Below the pieces are notes generated by a model that saw only the letters and a program-made list of their open reading frames with translations, had not been told where the DNA came from and made no database searches. Below, one piece after another: positions 36,031 to 40,628 of a DNA stretch of 40,628 nucleotides. Numbering within the stretch: position 1 is the first letter of the stretch; each line of letters opens with the position of its first letter. Source of the DNA: Pseudomonadota bacterium (GTDB lineage: Bacteria; Pseudomonadota; Gammaproteobacteria; Steroidobacterales; Steroidobacteraceae); contig JAJZVF010000005.1 in assembly GCA_021845825.1 (NCBI GenBank), forward strand, positions 1 through 40,628, written 5' to 3'. Position numbers and translations under genes: made by a program.

Positions 36031-37065
36031 TCAGGGCATGGTCCGCCCGTCTCCCCGATGCGATCGATAACCCACGATGACCTCCCCGCGCCGTTGCGTG
36101 ACGGTGATGGGCTCGATTGCGGCAATTCGCTCGAGCGTGGCGTCGACGTTGCGAACGCTGAACGCTCCGCCGATCCTCATGCGCGCGGCGCGTGGATCGG
36201 CGATGACGATGCGCTGGGAAGTGTAGCGGCTCAGATCGCCGATGAATTGCGATAGCCGCTCGCCCCGGGTCTCGATGATGCCCTCGCGCCAGCGAATGGC
36301 ACTCCGTGCCCGCACGGAGTGCACATCGGCCACCAAGCCGACCGCGGAGTACTCGATCTGCTCATTGCCGGTCAGTCGACGGCTCCAGGACGGCCGTGCG
36401 GCCGGCCCGTTGCCCAGCCCCTCGACCGACACCCTGCCGCTCACCACGGTGACGACGACATTGCCGTCGGCCTTTTGGTAGACGTCGAACCGCGTACCGA
36501 GCACTTGCACCTCGCTGTGCGCAAGCAGGATACGGAATGGGCGCCGGCGCTCGTGCACCACCTCGAAGTACGCCTCGCCGCTGAGCAGCCGAACCCGCCG
36601 ATTCTCGGGACTACCTACCCATTCCAGCCGCGTATGCGTATTGAGGTAGGCGACGCTGCCGTCAGGCAGCACGAAACTGCGCATCTGCCCGACCCGGGTC
36701 CGATACGTTCGAGGCAGATAGCCCCGATCGCTCAACCACAGCCACCCGACCGTCAGGGCGGCACACACGGCGATCACTGTCACCGCCGAGAGCCACCCCG
36801 CTCCCGGCCGCCCGCGCTCGCACGCGGCTCGCTCGGCTATGCTCTGCAGTACCTCGGCCTTCGCGGGTCCCGACAGGTCGGCCGCGACATCGCATACGGT
36901 CCGCAGCTCGCGGAATTCGCGTGCCTGCAGAGGCTCGGCGAGCCAAGCGGTGAAGGCGCGCTGGCACTGCGGGGCCAAGGGCTCGTCCATGATAGTCAGC
37001 CACGCTGCCGCCTGCGCACGCGCACGACGGCGCCGCCACCTGCAAAGGAATCCGCGAGACCTCAA
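36031..37065 (-). CDS. FecR-family anti-sigma factor
   Basis: 344 aa; N-terminal [36 protein letters not shown], FecR core [26 protein letters not shown]...[44 protein letters not shown]-terminal STN-like segment. Apparent TTG start overlapping the fecI-like stop (TTGA). Confidence 0.9.
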   Translation of the reverse strand: MRSRGFLCRWRRRRARAQAAAWLTIMDEPLAPQCQRAFTAWLAEPLQAREFRELRTVCDVAADLSGPAKAEVLQSIAERAACERGRPGAGWLSAVTVIAVCAALTVGWLWLSDRGYLPRTYRTRVGQMRSFVLPDGSVAYLNTHTRLEWVGSPENRRVRLLSGEAYFEVVHERRRPFRILLAHSEVQVLGTRFDVYQKADGNVVVTVVSGRVSVEGLGNGPAARPSWSRRLTGNEQIEYSAVGLVADVHSVRARSAIRWREGIIETRGERLSQFIGDLSRYTSQRIVIADPRAARMRIGGAFSVRNVDATLERIAAIEPITVTQRRGEVIVGYRSHRGDGRTMP

Positions 37066-37631
37066 TCCACCTCCGCCAAATCAATACCTTGGGACGATAA
37101 CTTCACACGACACTGCTTCAGCGCCCGGGTCATGCGCTTATCGACCCTCTTCTCCGAGATGCCGAGCCGCCCGGCGATCTCCTTGCGCGATTTGCCCTGC
37201 ACATGCGCCATGACGAACACCTCACGCAGTGCCGGGCGCAGACCCTTGATGACCTGCACGAGGTGGCCTGTGATCTGATCGGCGAGGACTCTGCGCTCCG
37301 GATCCAGGTCGTGGTCGGGGATCTCCTCCATGCCCGCAGAACCTGCGAACAGCTCACTCTCCAACCGGCGCCGACGCAGACGCATGAGAGCAAAATTGGT
37401 CGCGATCTTGAACAGCATCGCGCGCGGAAATTGCAGCTGCTCCGGGCGATACATCCGCTGCAGCTTTTCATAGGCATCCTGCGCCACCTCACGGGCCAGA
37501 TCCGCTCTGCCGAGAATCTGGGTGAGGTACGCAAGCAGCTGCGCCTCGTGGTTCCGGCACAGCCTCGCGAAAAACTCGTTACCCCCCCCTGTTCCGGGAA
37601 AACGTCTCACTTCGCCCAAAGTCTTGTCCAT
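37062..37631 (-). CDS. ECF (FecI-like) RNA polymerase sigma factor
   Basis: 189 aa; region 2 AREVAQDAYEKLQRM...FPRAMLFKIATNFALMRLRRRR, region 4 GLRPALREVFVMAHVQGKSRKEIAGRLGISEKRVDKRMTRALKQCR. Confidence 0.92.
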   Translation of the reverse strand: MDKTLGEVRRFPGTGGGNEFFARLCRNHEAQLLAYLTQILGRADLAREVAQDAYEKLQRMYRPEQLQFPRAMLFKIATNFALMRLRRRRLESELFAGSAGMEEIPDHDLDPERRVLADQITGHLVQVIKGLRPALREVFVMAHVQGKSRKEIAGRLGISEKRVDKRMTRALKQCRVKLSSQGIDLAEVD

Positions 37632-37803
37632 TCCCTAATTCCCTATGTGCCTAGATGCCGAAGTGGCGTCCATCCCCCACCTCGGCAAGAAATTTTGCGG
37701 TCTGCGCCGCCTGCGTTAAGCTGGAATTGAACATAATGTTGCTGAACCTAGCGCATGCTTAGAAGTAATGAGTGTGGCGCACAACGGTTGGAGATACAGA
37801 GCC

Positions 37804-37971
37804 ATGAATAGTCCCAAGAGTGACGACCGGAAGCCGCCTAGTGAGACGGAGCGCGTGGAGCAGACGGCTTCGGATGAGGAAGCGGGGAGCCTGACGGAAC
37901 TCGGCAAGGTATCCGGCACCGAGGGGGGCATCGTCGGCTATAAAGTCGACAGTGGTCTTGGCTGGCATTAA
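37804..37971 (+). CDS. Candidate lasso-peptide precursor (40-aa leader + 15-aa core GGIVGYKVDSGLGWH)
   Basis: 55 aa MNSPKSDDRKPPSETERVEQTASDEEAGSLTELGKVSGTEGGIVGYKVDSGLGWH; GGAG Shine-Dalgarno-like site 10 nt upstream of the ATG. LTELGKVS...T-x-G leader end, Thr at -2, Gly1, only one acidic core residue (Asp9). Flanked by ECF sigma/FecR and a TonB receptor. Confidence 0.7.
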   Translation: MNSPKSDDRKPPSETERVEQTASDEEAGSLTELGKVSGTEGGIVGYKVDSGLGWH

Positions 37972-38168
37972 TCCTAGTAATACCAGAAGCGCCGGAGCCG
38001 CACAGCGCGCCAGGTCCGGCACGACGGCGCTCAAAAAACGGGGCTTTCCCCGGCCGCTCGCCGCCTGTGGCGGCCGGCTGGTCCGCGTGGCTGTGGCGCG
38101 CCGTCGCTTCAATCCGTGGAGTCCGGCCGCCTCGGACGGCAAACCACTCAGCAGCGCCACTGTGCGCC

Positions 38169-40628
38169 TTACCACTGCTCGCTGAGATTCACGCTGAGCA
38201 CGCGTCCGAGAGCCTGGAAATTGGCGATGTCGTAGCCAAATTGGCTGTCGACGAAAGGAGGTGCGCGGTTCAGAATGTTTACGACATTCAGCGACAGGTC
38301 CGTACTGCCTGACTCGAGCACACCGGCCATCCGGTACGCCACCCGAGCATCCACGGTGGTCCAGGCCGATACGCTCGGCAGCTTGGTGCTGCTGGGATCG
38401 CGGTACGCACCCATGTAGTTGAGCGCCAGATGGAGCGACCACCCCGGGCGACCGGGGCCGCGGCGGCTCCAGCCGGCCGTACCCCGCAATCGCAGCGCCA
38501 AGGGGTTGGCCACGGTGTTCAGGATGCTGACGGGCGGGGAAGCGGGGGTCACCGACTGCAGGAAGCGGAACACGTAGTTGCCCGCAAGCCCCAACGTGAA
38601 ATGACCCCGGCGCCGGCTGTCGAAACGCTCGCGGGCTTCCAGGTCGAGCCCGCTCGTGCGGGTGGCGGCGAGATTGGCGAGGCGCAGATCGACGATGGCC
38701 GCCGGCCGGCTCGTCAGACAGCTCGAGGTCGAGCCGACGAACACGGGACTTTCGCACACCGCCGCGATCTGTGCCTGGGTGGGATCGAATGTGATCACCG
38801 GCGCCCACTCGCTCGCGTGCGCGAGGATACCGAGAGGATCGTCGGCGGCAGGCTGTTCGATGCGGTTGAAGTAATCGATGGCATAGTAGGTCAAGGACAC
38901 CTCCGCGCCTCGCCCGGGCGCCATATCAAGCCCCACGGTCCAGGTCCGGGCGGTCTCCTGGCGCAGGTCCGGGTTGGCGCCCTGCTCACCCAGTACGAGG
39001 GATCGGCCCGTTGGAGAGTTGGGGTCGGCCAGCACCGTCATGAAAGCGATGTTTTGTGAGGTGTCGTAGAGATCATCGAGCTTGGGCGCGCGGAACGAGC
39101 GGCCCCAGCTACCGCGCAGCTTCAGCCAGTGCGCCGCGGTCCACCGCAGGCGCGCGGTGGGATTGAAGGTGCCGCCGAAATCGCTGTAGTGATCGTACCG
39201 GCCCGCGAGGCCCAGCGTCAGCCGCGGAGTCGCGCGCCGGTTGTGCGCATCGCCGACCAGCGGCACATCCAACTGGGAGAACACCGACCAGACGTGACGG
39301 CCGTACCGCTCGGCGGTGAGCAACCCCTGTGGATCCGGCACGTCTTCGTGCAGTGTCTCACTCCTGCGCTGCACGCCCACGGCGAGCTTGGCCTCGCCCG
39401 CCGGCAAGCGCACGAGGGGCCCATCCGCGACGAGCTCGGTCTGCTCGATGCCATCGCTCGAATGCAGCCGGTAATCACGGCGGATGATGGCCAGGGTGGC
39501 CGGGCTGGTGAACGAGCCGTCACCGAAGGGATCGAACGCGGTGGCTGGATTGGGGTCGGCCAGGGCAGCCGCAAGTTGCGCCGGATCCGGCACGTTATAT
39601 TCATCGTCCAGCAGGGATTGGTCGCCGTCGGACTCGCTGAGCGTGGCCTGCCAGCCGGCGCCCAGCCGGGCGGTGCCGCCGAGCGTGCCCATGTACAGGC
39701 GCGAGCGCGAAGCAAGCCGGGTCGGACCGAAGTCGCTTTGGAAGCTGTAGGCGACCAGCGTGTACGGTGCGCCCGCATAGGGATTGACGTAGAAGGGGTT
39801 GGAGGCGGGGACCGTCAGCACCTGCTGGTCCGGCAGAGTGCTCAGCTGCGTTGCCCGCCGCGTGTACCGGGCCTGCACGAACAGCTTCAGTCCGCGGAGC
39901 AGGTCCTCGGAGGCCGCGGCATAGAATTCATGCGCGGTGCGCTCGGGAAAGATCTGGAATTGAGCGAAGGGGTTCTGCAGGTTGATGCTCGAGGTGAGCT
40001 CGCCCACACTCAGCGCCTTGCCGTCCTGATCGGCGGGGATGCCGTAGGCCGGTTGCAAGGTCAGAGGATCGAGAATGTTTCCGGGGTCGCTGTAATAGCT
40101 GTCGTAATTGGTGCCGCCGTAAGGAACCTTGTCGGCGTTCGCCGCATACGGCCGGTCGGCTGCCGTGAGCGGCGTAGCGTCGGAATACTCGTAAGCCAAC
40201 ATCGCATGCCCGCCCGGCCAGTCGGTGCCGAGCAGCTGCGAGACCATCGTCTCGGCGCGCCCACCCGGCGCCGTGGTGTACCTGAGGTCCGTTTCGGCGC
40301 CTTTGAACCGATTGCGCATGATGATATTGACAACGCCGGCGATCGCGTCCGAGCCGTACAATGCCGAGGCGCCATCGGGCAACACCTCGATGCGCTTGAC
40401 GGCGCTCCACGGGATGGTGGATACGTCGACAAAATCGCCCGTCAATCCTCCGAGCGGCTGACGATACCCGTTCACCAGTACCAGCGTGGCCCCCACCCCG
40501 AGGCCGCGCAGGTTGATGCCGGCCCCATACTGGTAGTTGTCATCGACACCCAGGTCCTCCCGCGGACCGTCCATCGACACCAACGGCAGCTCGTACAGGG
40601 CGTCCTGCACCGTGGCGTAAGCCGCCCC
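38169..40628 (-). CDS. TonB-dependent outer-membrane receptor, N-terminus beyond window end
   Basis: Plug INLRGLGVGATLVLVNGYRQPLGGLTGDFVDVSTIPWSAVKRIEVLPDGASALYGSDAIAGVVNIIMR, beta-barrel to the C-terminal ALGRVLSVNLSEQW; open to the right edge. Confidence 0.93.
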   Translation of the reverse strand, partial: GAAYATVQDALYELPLVSMDGPREDLGVDDNYQYGAGINLRGLGVGATLVLVNGYRQPLGGLTGDFVDVSTIPWSAVKRIEVLPDGASALYGSDAIAGVVNIIMRNRFKGAETDLRYTTAPGGRAETMVSQLLGTDWPGGHAMLAYEYSDATPLTAADRPYAANADKVPYGGTNYDSYYSDPGNILDPLTLQPAYGIPADQDGKALSVGELTSSINLQNPFAQFQIFPERTAHEFYAAASEDLLRGLKLFVQARYTRRATQLSTLPDQQVLTVPASNPFYVNPYAGAPYTLVAYSFQSDFGPTRLASRSRLYMGTLGGTARLGAGWQATLSESDGDQSLLDDEYNVPDPAQLAAALADPNPATAFDPFGDGSFTSPATLAIIRRDYRLHSSDGIEQTELVADGPLVRLPAGEAKLAVGVQRRSETLHEDVPDPQGLLTAERYGRHVWSVFSQLDVPLVGDAHNRRATPRLTLGLAGRYDHYSDFGGTFNPTARLRWTAAHWLKLRGSWGRSFRAPKLDDLYDTSQNIAFMTVLADPNSPTGRSLVLGEQGANPDLRQETARTWTVGLDMAPGRGAEVSLTYYAIDYFNRIEQPAADDPLGILAHASEWAPVITFDPTQAQIAAVCESPVFVGSTSSCLTSRPAAIVDLRLANLAATRTSGLDLEARERFDSRRRGHFTLGLAGNYVFRFLQSVTPASPPVSILNTVANPLALRLRGTAGWSRRGPGRPGWSLHLALNYMGAYRDPSSTKLPSVSAWTTVDARVAYRMAGVLESGSTDLSLNVVNILNRAPPFVDSQFGYDIANFQALGRVLSVNLSEQW

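Noticed and set aside
37924-37968. Double-glycine-leader bacteriocin interpretation (LTELGKVSGTEGG|IVGYKVDSGLGWH)
   Set aside because: Cleavage after GG would leave a 13-aa Cys-free peptide, and no C39-peptidase transporter is visible. Thr -2/Gly1/Asp9 and the FecIR/TonB context fit a lasso peptide better. Not fully excluded.
37952-38185. Plus-strand ORF after the precursor as a possible B1/RRE or other maturation protein
   Set aside because: Arg/Ala-rich translation without RRE, protease or cyclase features; overlaps the receptor 3' end.
37759-38808. 349-aa minus-strand ORF covering the candidate peptide gene
   Set aside because: Overlaps the TonB receptor in another frame and the precursor in antisense; low-complexity translation and no signature. 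The short plus-strand ORF has a better start site and the lasso-like motif.

Overview
The window is a GC-rich, densely coding chromosome segment. Gene order and families fit a gammaproteobacterium, probably near Xanthomonadales/Nevskiales/Steroidobacter; this is inferred from gene content only. Positions 1-35.9 kb are mostly housekeeping genes: aroA(partial)-pheA-serA-serC-gyrA, ubiG, rluB-scpB-scpA-trpS, a YciO/Sua5-family gene, bolA, a parvulin lipoprotein, ligA-zipA-smc, queF, dksA-gluQ, pnp-rpsO, a small lipoprotein, truB-rbfA-infB-nusA-rimP, hslR, sdaA, a GGDEF diguanylate cyclase and csrA. The accessory part is the right end (36.0-40.6 kb): an ECF sigma factor (FecI-like), a FecR-like anti-sigma factor, a TonB-dependent receptor cut by the window edge, and between them a 55-aa ORF on the opposite strand (37804..37971). 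Its C-terminus reads LTELGKVSGTE|GGIVGYKVDSGLGWH. It has the hallmarks of a proteobacterial lasso-peptide precursor: an LGxVS-type leader motif, Thr at -2, Gly1 and a single acidic residue at position 9. No maturation enzymes (B1/B2, C) or isopeptidase are visible, so they must lie beyond 40628, elsewhere in the genome, or be absent. Secondary observations are a highly structured rimP-nusA-infB leader with tandem intrinsic terminators, a TrpRS with a Cys pattern close to the [4Fe-4S] type, a DksA with a degenerate zinc finger and long basic extension, and an RluB homologue with a disrupted catalytic signature. I found no tRNA, rRNA, CRISPR array or transposon.
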